From Ferranicluibacter rubi (GTDB lineage: Bacteria > Pseudomonadota > Alphaproteobacteria > Rhizobiales > Rhizobiaceae): DNA of 64,000 bases. Of the stretch, positions 35,271 to 44,222 are shown in pieces. The DNA lies in NCBI RefSeq assembly GCF_011603255.1, contig NZ_JAANCM010000002.1, positions 372,001 to 436,000 on the forward strand. The letters are read 5' to 3'. The notes beneath the pieces were generated by a model. It made no database searches. It had not been told where the DNA came from and was given only the letters and a program-made list of their open reading frames with translations. The translations under genes were made by a program, and so were the position numbers. Position 1 is the stretch's first letter. Every line of letters starts with the position of its first letter.

Positions 35271-36026
35271 TCAGCGAACCAGCTTCGCCTCGACGAAACG
35301 GAGAACAGCCTCGTCGATGGCGCGCCATTGTGGCAGCAATTGGCTGGAGAACCGGTAAAGCACGACAAGGTCCTGGCCCGCGTGAACATCGCGCTGGCAG
35401 TCCGCACTGGTCGCAAGCTCCGCACGTTCCGGCAGGATGCAGCGAACGCCGTAATCTCCAGCGGTCCCTGCGGTGCCGGAAGGTCCGGTAAAGAAGATTT
35501 CCGCGCCGTAGCCGGATCCGGCCTTCATGCGGTGCGCCGTCAGCCCCGCAGGCCCTACAGACGGGTTTCCTTCGAACAGATGCCTGTAGATCGGGCCGAT
35601 CCGGCCCGACATATCCCGTGACATGGTGCTCTGGGAGATCTGCAGGAAGAGCAAGCCGTCCGTGCGTGTGACATCGTTGAAACGGTTCCGCGTCTCGTCG
35701 CTATAGCCCTGCATCTCCGGCCATGTCGCATAGATGTCGACACGCTCGGCAGCGCCCGTCTGGCGTTGCTCGGCAAAGCGGATGTGGTTGGAAGGCAGGC
35801 GCAGGTGATCCGTGCCGATCACGATATTGTTGTCGTCCGTGCTGGTGGTGTTGCCGCCAAGCGCAAGCGTCGTTCCTATGCGCTCACCACCGACGCAGAT
35901 CGCGACCGTCAGGCCGGCGAGCAGTCCGAGCATCAGGCCGGCGCGCAGGAGAAGGCGCGAGCCCGGATGCCCGAGGGCAGGGCCGGATGCTCCGGATGGT
36001 GCAGCGAGCTCTGATGAAGTGGTCAT
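35271..36026 (-). CDS. Conserved hypothetical protein with one membrane segment
   Basis: 251 residues with a single hydrophobic segment at about 25-47 near the N-terminus, so probably anchored with the bulk in the periplasm. Two cysteines lie near the C-terminal part (Val-Arg-Cys-Ile-Leu-Pro and Asp-Cys-Gln-Arg-Asp). I do not recognise a domain. ATG 36026 is chosen over an in-frame upstream start because of its position before the hydrophobic segment. A TTTTACGTAAAT site lies about 120 nt upstream. Confidence 0.7.
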   Translation of the reverse strand: MTTSSELAAPSGASGPALGHPGSRLLLRAGLMLGLLAGLTVAICVGGERIGTTLALGGNTTSTDDNNIVIGTDHLRLPSNHIRFAEQRQTGAAERVDIYATWPEMQGYSDETRNRFNDVTRTDGLLFLQISQSTMSRDMSGRIGPIYRHLFEGNPSVGPAGLTAHRMKAGSGYGAEIFFTGPSGTAGTAGDYGVRCILPERAELATSADCQRDVHAGQDLVVLYRFSSQLLPQWRAIDEAVLRFVEAKLVR

Positions 36027-36147
36027 CCGATCGTCCCAGCATCCCTCCCGGCGCGGCGCGCGCCTGTGTCGTGTCGACACAGGATCGATGGGCACGGATG
36101 AACGAACCGCAAATCGATACGGGCTCAGGCTGGGGCAAGAAGGTTAA

Positions 36148-36159
36148 TTTTACGTAAAT
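36148..36159. promoter_or_regulatory. Second TTTTACGTAAAT site
   Basis: Exact repeat of the palindrome at the merR gene (28843-28854), here in the spacer upstream of the 251-residue hypothetical gene and just past the terminator of the BTLCP gene. Confidence 0.35.
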
Positions 36160-36183
36160 CCCATGTACCGCGAACCGGGCATG

Positions 36184-36217
36184 AAAAAGGCCGGCTCCGG
36201 GGACAGCGGAGCCGGCC
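36184..36217 (-). terminator. Terminator of the BTLCP gene
   Basis: Perfect 11-bp stem GGCCGGCTCCG / CGGAGCCGGCC (36189-36199 and 36207-36217), 7-nt loop. On the minus strand it is followed by TTTTT (36184-36188). Confidence 0.88.
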
Positions 36218-36298
36218 GAGAGGGCCGCCGGTGACGGGGATCACCATGCAGACCCAAACTCAGGGTCGTAAAGAGTAAGCGTCGTCGCTGCGTTGTGC

Positions 36299-36910
36299 CT
36301 ACTGGGTCCGGACGCTGCCGACCGCCACAGCGCGGCCGTCCTGAAGCTTGACCCACCGGCCGGCATTGTCCACCGCCTGGCGCTTCAGGTAGGTGTATTC
36401 CGTATCCGACCAGATCAGCACCTTGCTGCGCATGTTGTCGAGAATGAAGTCGCCACGGTCCGTGCGCACGGTCAGCACGGCATGGCCATCGCCATTCGGC
36501 TGGAGCACGACGGTGATCAGGAGGTTGCCCGGCGCGATGCCGGCCTGCATCAGTTCGCGACGCTTCAGGAGAACGTAATCCTCGCAGTCGCCGACCGTAT
36601 CCGGGTAGGCCCAGTGCTCTTCGACACCGTAGATTTCCTTGTCCGTCATCGGCGTGATCTGTTCGTTCACGTCGTAATTGACCTCGAGAATGGTCTTCCA
36701 GGTCTCGCGCGTCAGCGTCAGCGGTGCGGCCTTGGTCGGGTTGGCGCGGCATTCGTCCGGTGCCGTGCGGCAGAATTCATAGTGGCCGACAGGCGGGTTG
36801 GTCGGGCCCTCGGTTTCCATGTTGGCTGGGAATGCGAATGCGGAGGTCGCCAGGGCGAGAAAGCCGAGTGCGCCGAAGATGCCTGCCTTGAAGCTTTTTG
36901 TTTTTGTCAT
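36299..36910 (-). CDS. Bacterial transglutaminase-like cysteine proteinase (BTLCP)
   Basis: Secreted protein (203 residues) of the Peptidase_C93 family. The signal peptide ends near Ala26. The predicted triad is Cys109 (Gly-Asp-Cys-Glu-Asp-Tyr), His143 (Gly-Asp-Gly-His-Ala-Val) and Asp158 (Phe-Ile-Leu-Asp-Asn). Relatives such as LapG cleave surface adhesins; no adhesin or LapD partner is nearby, so the substrate is open. ATG 36910 precedes the signal peptide. Confidence 0.9.
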   Translation of the reverse strand: MTKTKSFKAGIFGALGFLALATSAFAFPANMETEGPTNPPVGHYEFCRTAPDECRANPTKAAPLTLTRETWKTILEVNYDVNEQITPMTDKEIYGVEEHWAYPDTVGDCEDYVLLKRRELMQAGIAPGNLLITVVLQPNGDGHAVLTVRTDRGDFILDNMRSKVLIWSDTEYTYLKRQAVDNAGRWVKLQDGRAVAVGSVRTQ

Positions 36911-37445
36911 TGTCCGTGTCCCCGTTACAGGCACAGAATGACACGGACCTTTTGACCTCAGCCAAAAATGCGAAGTAAAACAAAGTACAAATACGGATCA
37001 ATTCAATATAAAAGACGCAGAAAATTAGATTTGTATTTGAGCGGTGTTTGAGGCAATTTTGTTGAAAATTTGAGCCATCCAGGTAAGCGGGAGCCGGCAG
37101 CATTTAAGTAAGCTGCTGATCGGATGAGGGAAAATGGTAAATGCCGATAGGCCTATGTCCGCCGGTCGTTCGAGACCATGCGGCGGAAGCGCGTACTTTC
37201 TAGAGAAAGCTCACGTCCAGTAACGGGAAACAGGCCGTATTTTTGTTCATGATCTGGTTAGGATAAACTGGAAAGACCATTTTCCGTCTTTTCATGGGCA
37301 CATCATCCGCAGCGATGAGAGATACCCGCAACGGCGCGTCGAATCCCTATCGGTCGACAGGCGGCGCACGATCGCAGAGCGCGTGGTTCGAACGCGCGCG
37401 ATACGAAGACGGACGACATCCATCGGATGTCGATGAGAGAGAGTT
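36911..37445 (-). other. Long spacer between BTLCP and PilZ genes
   Basis: 535 nt without a supported gene. The half next to the BTLCP start (36960-37075) is AT-rich and promoter-like. The other end has a short hairpin CGACATCC-ATC-GGATGTCG (37414-37432) that may terminate the PilZ transcript. Nothing else is recognised. Confidence 0.55.
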
Positions 37446-38054
37446 TTAGAGAAATTCGCGCAGCGTATCGCGGGACTGGACGCCCAGGAACTCGATGGCG
37501 ACGCCTTCCTGGAAGTGACGCACGATGCGTCCGCGCATGTTGCCGAGCAGCATGGGCGTGCCGAGTTCGAAACGGAATTCCGTATCGACGGCGGCGCCGG
37601 AGAGCGAAAGGTCGATGATGCGGCAGGCGTAACGCGTACCGTCTTCCAGCGTGATATCCGTATGGGTCTTGCGCGGCGCCAGTCGGTCGTGGCGTCGGTC
37701 TTCCGGCAGGCCGAGCTCGTGCTTGTTGGCAATCCAGGTCAGCTGGGCCGCAAGCTTGTCGCGCTTGCGCTCGGTCGCGTTGATGCGGACCGTGAAGGAG
37801 CCGTCGGCCAGCCGCGATACCAGGCCTTCGATGCGGCCGACGTGATCGACATAGGCAATCACACGTTCGCCGATCCGCGGACGCGCGGTCGTTGCGAGGA
37901 AAACGTCGCCGGGCGACATTTCCGTCGCAACACAATCATATTCGTCATGACTGGCCAGCATCAGGCGGCCACTGAGGTTCACGGTGACGCGCTGAAACGC
38001 GCCTTCATCATGCGGCTTCGACGTCGCGGCTTGAGATTGATTGAAATTGAACAT
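37446..38054 (-). CDS. PilZ domain protein (tandem PilZ)
   Basis: Putative c-di-GMP effector (202 residues). Two PilZ-like halves are seen: the first with Phe-Gln-Arg-Val-Thr-Val and Glu-Met-Ser-Pro-Gly (residues about 20-50), the second with Arg-Lys-Thr-His-Thr-Asp-Ile and Asp-Leu-Ser-Leu-Ser-Gly-Ala (about 127-153). The RxxxR motif is incomplete in both, so binding is uncertain. Soluble, no signal peptide. Confidence 0.82.
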   Translation of the reverse strand: MFNFNQSQAATSKPHDEGAFQRVTVNLSGRLMLASHDEYDCVATEMSPGDVFLATTARPRIGERVIAYVDHVGRIEGLVSRLADGSFTVRINATERKRDKLAAQLTWIANKHELGLPEDRRHDRLAPRKTHTDITLEDGTRYACRIIDLSLSGAAVDTEFRFELGTPMLLGNMRGRIVRHFQEGVAIEFLGVQSRDTLREFL

Positions 38055-38125
38055 TGCGACGCGCCCATGGACCTTGCGTCATCACGAATACTAGACACGG
38101 GTTAATAGAGTCTTCGAATGCAACC

Positions 38126-38767
38126 TTATCGACCCTTGCCGCCGTCCATGACCGAGAGGTGCATGACCCGGGCGATCACCTGCCGAAGCGCCGAATCGCG
38201 CGTCTGTGACGCGAAGCTGCGCGCGACCGTTGCACGCGCCGCGACCTCGGCCATGGGCGCGTTCCGATCCGGATAGTTGATGTGATCGAGCGAGAGAAAG
38301 GGCAAAGGGCGAGCGCCGATCCAGACTGGTCGCGAGAGGGGTGTCAGCGAGCCGAAGATCCGGTCGGTCCGGCCATCGCGTGACCGGAGCGGCAGAAGGA
38401 CAAGTTCCATATCCAGTTGCTCGCCCTGCGCCGTCGTGCCGGATGCGGTGATTACGGCGGGTTCACCTGCGAGCATGACCCGGCGCGTGACCGCGGACAG
38501 CTCTTCCATGTCGGAGGCAGACCAGAGGCTGTCGAGCCGTGCGCCGCGCAGTTCGCGCACGAACAGGGAGCAGAGGCGCGTACCCGCCAAGCGGAATCGG
38601 GGAGACTCCACGCGGCCATGCGTTGCCTCGGCGTCCTCGAGGATGAAGACATCCGGCAGGGCGTGACGGATCGCGCCGGGATCCAGCTGATCGCGGCACG
38701 GAATGCGGCCGTTGCTGCGAAGGCTCTGCCAGTACCGGAAAATGTCGGCGGATGTGCGCGTCTTCAT
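38126..38767 (-). CDS. PAS domain protein (PAS_5 family)
   Basis: 213-residue soluble protein of the rhizobial PAS_5 type: Tyr-Trp-Gln-Ser-Leu-Arg near residue 12, Leu-Pro-Asp-Val-Phe-Ile-Leu-Glu, and Phe-Arg-Leu-Ala-Gly-Thr-Arg-Leu-Cys in the core. No output domain. Such proteins are thought to sense or adapt; function not known. ATG 38767 begins the conserved part; an upstream in-frame extension is not homologous. Confidence 0.8.
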   Translation of the reverse strand: MKTRTSADIFRYWQSLRSNGRIPCRDQLDPGAIRHALPDVFILEDAEATHGRVESPRFRLAGTRLCSLFVRELRGARLDSLWSASDMEELSAVTRRVMLAGEPAVITASGTTAQGEQLDMELVLLPLRSRDGRTDRIFGSLTPLSRPVWIGARPLPFLSLDHINYPDRNAPMAEVAARATVARSFASQTRDSALRQVIARVMHLSVMDGGKGR

Positions 38768-39047
38768 GTGGATCGTCCCGCTTTGGTGCACAAGCGTCCC
38801 GCATCGGAGCGACGGGGGACGTATTGGCGCTTTGCAGGGATAGCCTCGCAATTCCCGTGCCACAGAGGATGTTAAGGATAATGAAGCGTTTCGATCATGG
38901 GGAGGTTGGGGGACGGAGAGAAGGGCCAATGGTGAACGATACGTCCCCTTCCGTACGGACTTGTCCAAGCGAGAGAGCAGTGCTTGCCAGCTGCAGTCGG
39001 GCAGGGGATAACCGCCGCTCGCATCCGACGATCGAAAGCATATTGCC

Positions 39048-39941
39048 ATGACCGACCAAGACAACGTGCCGCCGCCCGGCACGCCGCGACATTCCGGAGT
39101 TCACACGAGTGACGGACGCGCCACCGCGGGAGGGGATACGGCGCAGCCGAACCTGCAAGGTGCCAGCGATACGGACGGGCAGGCTACGGACCGTCCGAGC
39201 GAAGCCGGATATGATCCGGTGCCACCCGCGCTTGAAACAGCCGCTCGCGAGCCGGCCTTCAACCTACCATCGAGCCTCGTCTGGATCCTGACGGTTCTTG
39301 TCGTCATCCATGCCGTGCGCATGTATCTCCTCTCGGTCGAGATCGATGACGAGCTGATCTTCAATTTCGCCTTCCTGCCCGCCCGCTACGATCATGCGCT
39401 CTCGGAGCAGGGCCTCGCATGGCTCTGGACGCCGGTCACCTATTCCTTCCTGCACGGGTCCTGGGAACATCTCATCTTCAATGCCTTCTGGATGCTCGCT
39501 TTCGGCGCGCCGGTCGTTCGCCGGATTGGCGCCGGCAGACTGGCAGTCTTCTGGTGTCTTTCCGCCATCGCGGCTGTCGGGCTGCACCTCGCGCTTCACT
39601 GGGGCGACATGACCGTTGTCATCGGTGCTTCCGGCGTCGTCGCCGGCCTGATGGGGGCGGCCGCTCGGTTCGTCTTCTCGCCAAGCGGCCGCATCAGCCG
39701 CCAGTTCGCCCATCGCAACCCGCGCCTCAGCATAAGGGAGGCGCTGTCCAATCGATCGGTCCTCTTCTTTGCCGGCGTCTGGTTTGCCACGAACCTTCTC
39801 ATCGGCCTCGGCCTGTTCACGCTGGATGGTGGTGCCGGCATCGCCTGGGAAGCGCATATCGGTGGCTTCCTCTTCGGCTTCCTGTTCTTCGGCCTGATCG
39901 ACCCACCGACCGGATATGACGAGCGCGTGCAGCAGGACTGA
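39048..39941 (+). CDS. Rhomboid-family intramembrane serine protease
   Basis: 297 residues. A hydrophilic, probably disordered N-terminal region (1-72) precedes six or so membrane helices. The catalytic dyad is Ser195 (Gly-Ala-Ser-Gly-Val) and His270 (Glu-Ala-His-Ile-Gly-Gly). The N-terminal His-Gly-Ser-Trp-Glu-His-Leu-Ile-Phe-Asn motif of rhomboids is at 136-145. Substrate unknown. Confidence 0.92.
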   Translation: MTDQDNVPPPGTPRHSGVHTSDGRATAGGDTAQPNLQGASDTDGQATDRPSEAGYDPVPPALETAAREPAFNLPSSLVWILTVLVVIHAVRMYLLSVEIDDELIFNFAFLPARYDHALSEQGLAWLWTPVTYSFLHGSWEHLIFNAFWMLAFGAPVVRRIGAGRLAVFWCLSAIAAVGLHLALHWGDMTVVIGASGVVAGLMGAAARFVFSPSGRISRQFAHRNPRLSIREALSNRSVLFFAGVWFATNLLIGLGLFTLDGGAGIAWEAHIGGFLFGFLFFGLIDPPTGYDERVQQD

Positions 39942-40049
39942 AGGCCCGACCTGAAATTTCGGTCTCCTGCATTTCCGTTTTCGCGACGGATGGAGTATTC
40001 TCCGCCTGCGTCAAACTGTCTCAGGCGCATCGGAAACGGGAGGTTTCGA

Positions 40050-40478
40050 ATGACGGTGAAGAGGATACTGGACGAGAAGGGCCGCAAGGTCGTGACCATC
40101 GCACCGGACATGGCGGTGCGGGACGCCGTCGCGCTTCTTGCCGAAAACCGGATCGGGGCTATCGTGGTACTCGATGAGGCGCAAGCGATTACCGGTCTGC
40201 TGGCAGAGCGCGACGTGGTCGCCGCCGTCGCGCGGTATGGCGCCGAATGCCTCGACCGAACCGTGGCAGAGGTCATGTGCCGGGATGTCCACACCTGCGA
40301 AGAGGAGATGGAGATCGAGGCTGTGATGGAAATTATGAACAGTCGCCGCGCCCGTCACCTGCCTGTCGCCCGCAATGGCCGCCTCGTCGGCATCGTCTCG
40401 ATCGGCGATGCGGTACGCAGCCATATCCGCGCGATCGAGCATGAGACCCGCGAGATCAAGGCCTATATTGCCGGCTGA
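40050..40478 (+). CDS. CBS-domain protein
   Basis: 142-residue soluble protein made of two CBS motifs (about 10-65 and 75-135), with Asn-Arg-Ile-Gly-Ala-Ile-Val-Val-Leu-Asp and Arg-His-Leu-Pro-Val. Such stand-alone CBS pairs bind adenine nucleotides. GGGAGG precedes ATG 40050. It converges with the patatin gene. Confidence 0.9.
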   Translation: MTVKRILDEKGRKVVTIAPDMAVRDAVALLAENRIGAIVVLDEAQAITGLLAERDVVAAVARYGAECLDRTVAEVMCRDVHTCEEEMEIEAVMEIMNSRRARHLPVARNGRLVGIVSIGDAVRSHIRAIEHETREIKAYIAG

Positions 40479-40507
40479 CTCCGTGAACGGGAGGCCGTCG
40501 CACGCGA

Positions 40508-41494
40508 TCAGCGCAGCACGGTCTCCTGCAGGCGCTTGAGTTCGGTCAGGCGGTTCTTGGTTTCGACATAGCCGCGATCGATCGCCTCGCCGGCACGGTG
40601 GAATTCCGACAGGCCGATATCACTGAGCTTTGGATGCAGCGACAGATCCGGCGGATCGCCGGCGAGCTTTGCGCGGGAGATGCGGTCCTGGATGACGTTG
40701 AAGGCCTGAACCATGACGCTGGTCATCCCGAGGCGCGCGACGGGCGTCGCCGTCTGCTGGGGTTCGGGATGGGCGACGGGATCGCCGGCCCGCAGCTTGA
40801 TGACGGCCGAACGACCATAGAGATCGTACTGCAGATTGACGGCCACCACGAGCGGCTGCTCGTAGGCGCGGCACACCGACACCGGAACCGGGTTGACCAG
40901 TGCGCCATCGACCAGCATGCGGCCGTTGCAGCGGATCGGCTCGAAGATGCCGGGCAGGGCGTAGGATGCCCGCAAGGCCGTGATCAGCGACCCTTCCGTA
41001 AGCCAGACCTCATGCCCGGACTTGATGTCGGTGGCGATGGCGACGAAGGGGCGACCGAGATTTTCGATCAGCACATCGTCGAGATGTTCCTGCATGCGCT
41101 TGGTCAGCCGCAGACCGCCGAAGAGCCCGCCGCCGCCGATGGCGAGATCCAGCAGTCCGGCAATGCGCCGCATCGTCAGAGATCGGGCGAAGGCCTCCAG
41201 TTCGTCCAGCTTGCCCGCGAGATAGCAGCCGCCGACGAGGGCACCGATGGAGGTGCCCGCGATCATCCCAACGGGAATGCCTTCCTCGTCCAGCGCGCGC
41301 AGCACGCCGATATGCGCCCACCCGCGGGCAGCGCCGCCGCCCAGCGCAAGCGCGATCCGTGTTTTTTCCGGAGCGACGGTCAAGGTCTGGCCGGTTCCTT
41401 CCTGCTTGTGGCGGACAGGCGCGCTGCCCATACCGTCATGCGGTGCCGGATTTTCCGCACCCGTTCCATGTCGAGAGAATGTCCAGTTCAGCAT
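40508..41494 (-). CDS. Patatin-like phospholipase (RssA family)
   Basis: 328 residues. The oxyanion loop Gly-Gly-Gly-Ala-Ala-Arg-Gly is at 52-58, the nucleophile Ser82 is in Gly-Thr-Ser-Ile-Gly, and the catalytic Asp196 is in Val-Asp-Gly-Ala. The C-terminal 70 residues are helical. Lipid acyl hydrolase activity is expected; the target lipid is unknown. ATG 41494 is chosen over nearby TTG/GTG codons. Confidence 0.9.
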   Translation of the reverse strand: MLNWTFSRHGTGAENPAPHDGMGSAPVRHKQEGTGQTLTVAPEKTRIALALGGGAARGWAHIGVLRALDEEGIPVGMIAGTSIGALVGGCYLAGKLDELEAFARSLTMRRIAGLLDLAIGGGGLFGGLRLTKRMQEHLDDVLIENLGRPFVAIATDIKSGHEVWLTEGSLITALRASYALPGIFEPIRCNGRMLVDGALVNPVPVSVCRAYEQPLVVAVNLQYDLYGRSAVIKLRAGDPVAHPEPQQTATPVARLGMTSVMVQAFNVIQDRISRAKLAGDPPDLSLHPKLSDIGLSEFHRAGEAIDRGYVETKNRLTELKRLQETVLR

Positions 41495-41621
41495 GGGGCA
41501 CCTGTCCACCAAAACGGCCCAGCCTAACCGAAGACATTGGCCTATCCTGATTCATTACAGCGCCAACTGCGTTGAAACTTCGTTTAACGCCGCAAGAACT
41601 GTCTCAAATAAAAGCAGATGC

Positions 41622-42074
41622 TCATTTCTTGTCGTAGATCGTATCGGGATCGAAGTGCCTGATATCGTCGCGGACGGTGAGCGTCACTGCACCATCCGCT
41701 ATGTCCACGGAGCGGTAGAAGCACGAGCGCCGTCCCGTGTGGCACGTCGCATCGTGGCCTGCGACCTTGACCCTCAGCCACACGGCATCCTGATCGCAGT
41801 CCGTCCGCAGTTCGACCACCGTTTGAAGATTGCCCGACGTTTCGCCCTTTTTCCAGAGCGCCTTGCGGGAGCGACTATAGTAATGCGCGATGCCGGTTTC
41901 GACGGTGAGCGCCAGCGCCTCTGCGTTCATGTGCGCCACCATCAGCAGCATCCCGTCTTCCGCATCCGTCACGACAGCCGTCACCAGCCCATGCGAATCG
42001 AACCGGGGCGTGAAAGCGAGCCCTTCTTCGACCTTGGTATGATCGGACGATGGCTGGGCAAAAACGAGAGACAT
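41622..42074 (-). CDS. hisI: Phosphoribosyl-AMP cyclohydrolase
   Basis: Third step of histidine biosynthesis (150 residues, stand-alone HisI without HisE). Metal ligands are visible: Asp92-Cys93-Asp94-x-Asp96, Cys111 and Cys118 (Cys-His-Thr-Gly-Arg-Arg-Ser-Cys). Ser-Arg-Ser-Arg near 67 is the substrate segment. ATG 42074 has GGAG 8 nt upstream. Confidence 0.95.
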   Translation of the reverse strand: MSLVFAQPSSDHTKVEEGLAFTPRFDSHGLVTAVVTDAEDGMLLMVAHMNAEALALTVETGIAHYYSRSRKALWKKGETSGNLQTVVELRTDCDQDAVWLRVKVAGHDATCHTGRRSCFYRSVDIADGAVTLTVRDDIRHFDPDTIYDKK

Positions 42075-42248
42075 GAAAGGAACTCCGGCTGAATCGAACA
42101 CGCGCGCTCCGTGGATACGCGTCATTCATAGATTTTACAGCCTGCCAGCGAGCGCGACAATGGCACCCGACGAAGACGGGGCCAAACATGAAGAGGGCCG
42201 GCCCGCGTTGCGCGGCCAGCCCTGTCTTCGTTCCGCGTCAATGAGGTA

Positions 42249-42866
42249 TCAGCGAAACCCGCGCACCATCGACAGGAAGCGTGCCTGCTCGGCCGCATCC
42301 GTCTTGAACGCCCCGGTAAACGTCGTGGTCAGGGTGGTCGAACCCTGTTTCAGCACGCCGCGCATGGCCATGCACATATGCTCGGCCTCGATCATCACGG
42401 CCACGCCACGCGGGCGCAGCGTTTCGTTGATCGCACCGGCGATCTGCGCTGTCATGGTTTCCTGCGTTTGCAGCCGGCGACCGAAGATATCGACGACGCG
42501 GGCGATCTTGGAAAGGCCGAGAACGCGGCCTTCCGGCAGGTACGCGACATGCGCGTGGCCGACGACCGGCAGCATGTGATGCTCGCAATGCGAATGGAAG
42601 GGGATGTCCTTTACCAGCACGATATCGTCGAAACCGGCGACTTCCTCGAAGGTGCGGCCCAGCACGTCCTCTGCAGCGAGATCGTAGCCGGAGAAGAGTT
42701 CCTTATAGGCTTTCACCACGCGCTTCGGCGTATCGATCAGGCCTTCGCGCTGCGGATCGTCGCCGGCCCAACGCAGGAGAACACGAACGGCGTCCTCGGC
42801 TTCCTTCTGCGACGGCCGACCGTCGACGTCCGTTTGCGACGGAAAATTCTTCACGATGGCATCCAT
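42249..42866 (-). CDS. folE: GTP cyclohydrolase I
   Basis: First enzyme of tetrahydrofolate synthesis from GTP (205 residues), decameric. Zinc ligands Cys94 and His97 (His-Cys-Glu-His-His) and Cys165 (His-Met-Cys-Met) are present. Thr-Pro-Lys-Arg-Val and Gly-Leu-Ser-Lys-Ile-Ala-Arg are family motifs. A GC-rich imperfect hairpin (about 42190-42225) lies downstream. The leader is discussed in the findings. Confidence 0.96.
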   Translation of the reverse strand: MDAIVKNFPSQTDVDGRPSQKEAEDAVRVLLRWAGDDPQREGLIDTPKRVVKAYKELFSGYDLAAEDVLGRTFEEVAGFDDIVLVKDIPFHSHCEHHMLPVVGHAHVAYLPEGRVLGLSKIARVVDIFGRRLQTQETMTAQIAGAINETLRPRGVAVMIEAEHMCMAMRGVLKQGSTTLTTTFTGAFKTDAAEQARFLSMVRGFR

Positions 42867-43243
42867 GATGGCCTCTGCTGCGTGGCGCGTAGCTTGACGT
42901 TGATCTTTACGGACAACTCGCCACTCACCGGTCGCCTGTGCATGTCGTCAGGCTTCGGCTGCCGTTGGCGGGCTCCGGGGCTTTGCGGAAAGAGAGGTCA
43001 AGGCTCTCTCCCGTTCGGCACGGTTCCCCAAACAACAGGCGACAGCAGCGGCTCTGCCCTGTCGCCTTTTCCGTCGCTACCATATAATATATGCCAAGGT
43101 GTGTAAAAGAGCCCGACGCGACGCCCTGGTTCTTTTTTCCGCTATGGTGGAGAAAATCCTCCGCCTGCTTCTTATATCCACGCGAAATCATATCGATTGC
43201 CCGTTCGACCTGCGGACGGACCTGCCAGCGGGATGGCCGTATC
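42867..43243. other. Divergent folE / iscU-like spacer
   Basis: 377 nt without a supported protein gene. It holds AGAGAG/CTCTCT (42991-43009), a terminator-like hairpin on the plus strand (43037-43070) and a TATA-rich stretch CATATAATATATG (43081-43093) that could serve promoters in either direction. The hairpin may belong to an unannotated small RNA or to the folE leader. Confidence 0.5.
43037..43070 (+). terminator. Orphan terminator-like hairpin
   Basis: Perfect 9-bp stem AGGCGACAG / CTGTCGCCT (43037-43045 and 43059-43067) with TTTT at 43067-43070. No plus-strand gene ends here; upstream is the divergent folE gene. Confidence 0.5.
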
Positions 43244-43705
43244 ATGGATGACATCTACAACAGCCGCATTCTCGAATTCGCCGGAAACATTCCCCGCAGC
43301 GGGCGTCTCGATCCGGCGGACGCCGAGGCCTCCGCGCATTCCAAGCTTTGCGGATCCAAGGTCAAGGTGACCATCCGCTTGGCCGACGGCCACATCACGG
43401 ATTTCGCCCATGACGTCAAAGCCTGTGCACTGGGGCAGGCCTCCTCCTCGATCATGGCGCGCAACATCGTCGGCGCGAGTGTGGAAGAGGTGCGGGCCGC
43501 ACGCGAGGCGATGCTCGCCATGCTGAAGGCTGACGGCGAGGGACCGGACGGCCGGTTCGCCGACATGCGCATCCTGCGGCCGGTCAAGGATTACAAGGCC
43601 CGCCACGCCTCGACCATGCTGACCTTCGATGCGGTCGTGGATGCGATCGGACAGGTCGAAGCGGCCCGGTCGGCAACGTCGGAACGGCAAAAGGCGAGCG
43701 TCTGA
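43244..43705 (+). CDS. IscU/NifU-like iron-sulfur scaffold homologue
   Basis: 153-residue protein of the NifU N-terminal/SufU superfamily. Cys36 (Leu-Cys-Gly-Ser-Lys) and Cys61 (Ala-Cys-Ala-Leu-Gly-Gln-Ala-Ser) match two cluster ligands. The third ligand position, normally Cys, reads Ala122 in Arg-His-Ala-Ser-Thr-Met. Probably a rhizobial subfamily with altered chemistry. The yidD gene follows after 2 nt, so the two are co-transcribed. Confidence 0.85.
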   Translation: MDDIYNSRILEFAGNIPRSGRLDPADAEASAHSKLCGSKVKVTIRLADGHITDFAHDVKACALGQASSSIMARNIVGASVEEVRAAREAMLAMLKADGEGPDGRFADMRILRPVKDYKARHASTMLTFDAVVDAIGQVEAARSATSERQKASV

Positions 43706-43707
43706 CC

Positions 43708-44061
43708 ATGTGCGATGGCAAGGCCGAATGCCGACACGAGGCCAGGCAACCCGGCCCGTATCGCGGCCGCAACTGGCGGGGGCCATTCCCACGGACGCCG
43801 GGACGCCTTGCCGGCATGGCGCTGATCCGGCTTTATCAACTCACGCTATCGAGCTTCATCGGTCATGGCTGCCGTCATATCCCGACATGCTCGGAATATG
43901 GCTATGAGGCGATCGCCCGCCATGGCCTCTGGCCCGGCGGCTGGATGACGCTCTACCGGATCGCCCGTTGCGGCCCGGGCGGCAAGGGTGGGCTCGATCC
44001 GGTGCCGCCCCACCTTGGCGGTAGATTGCGTTGGCTGGCGCCCTGGCGCCGCTCTTCCTAA
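43708..44061 (+). CDS. yidD: Membrane protein insertion efficiency factor YidD
   Basis: Short membrane-associated protein (117 residues) that helps YidC-dependent insertion. The signature [10 protein letters not shown] and [10 protein letters not shown] is at about 43-64, and Arg-Cys-Gly-Pro-Gly-Gly follows. The N-terminal 35 residues are an extension rich in Arg and Gly. Here it is coupled to the IscU-like gene, not to rnpA-yidC as in many bacteria. Confidence 0.92.
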   Translation: MCDGKAECRHEARQPGPYRGRNWRGPFPRTPGRLAGMALIRLYQLTLSSFIGHGCRHIPTCSEYGYEAIARHGLWPGGWMTLYRIARCGPGGKGGLDPVPPHLGGRLRWLAPWRRSS

Positions 44062-44222
44062 GGTCGGGTCGCGATCCTCACCTCTTTCCACGTGCCGAAA
44101 ATGCCTTTATACCGCGCGCGTTCATACACAAGACCGTTTGCGCCCGCGCCCCGGCCGCCCCCGGTCTCATTCATCGCATTCCCCACCCGCATTCGTTGGC
44201 GGGACTGGATAGGAGAAACAGC

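Noticed and set aside
37381-37405. GGTTCGAAC resembling a tRNA T-loop
   Set aside because: No acceptor, D or anticodon arm can be folded around it and no CCA follows; it is a short palindromic sequence in a spacer.
42900-43070. 6S RNA or SRP RNA in the folE spacer
   Set aside because: No conserved 6S bulge arrangement or SRP GGAAG/GNAR loop is visible; only an orphan hairpin with a T-run remains.
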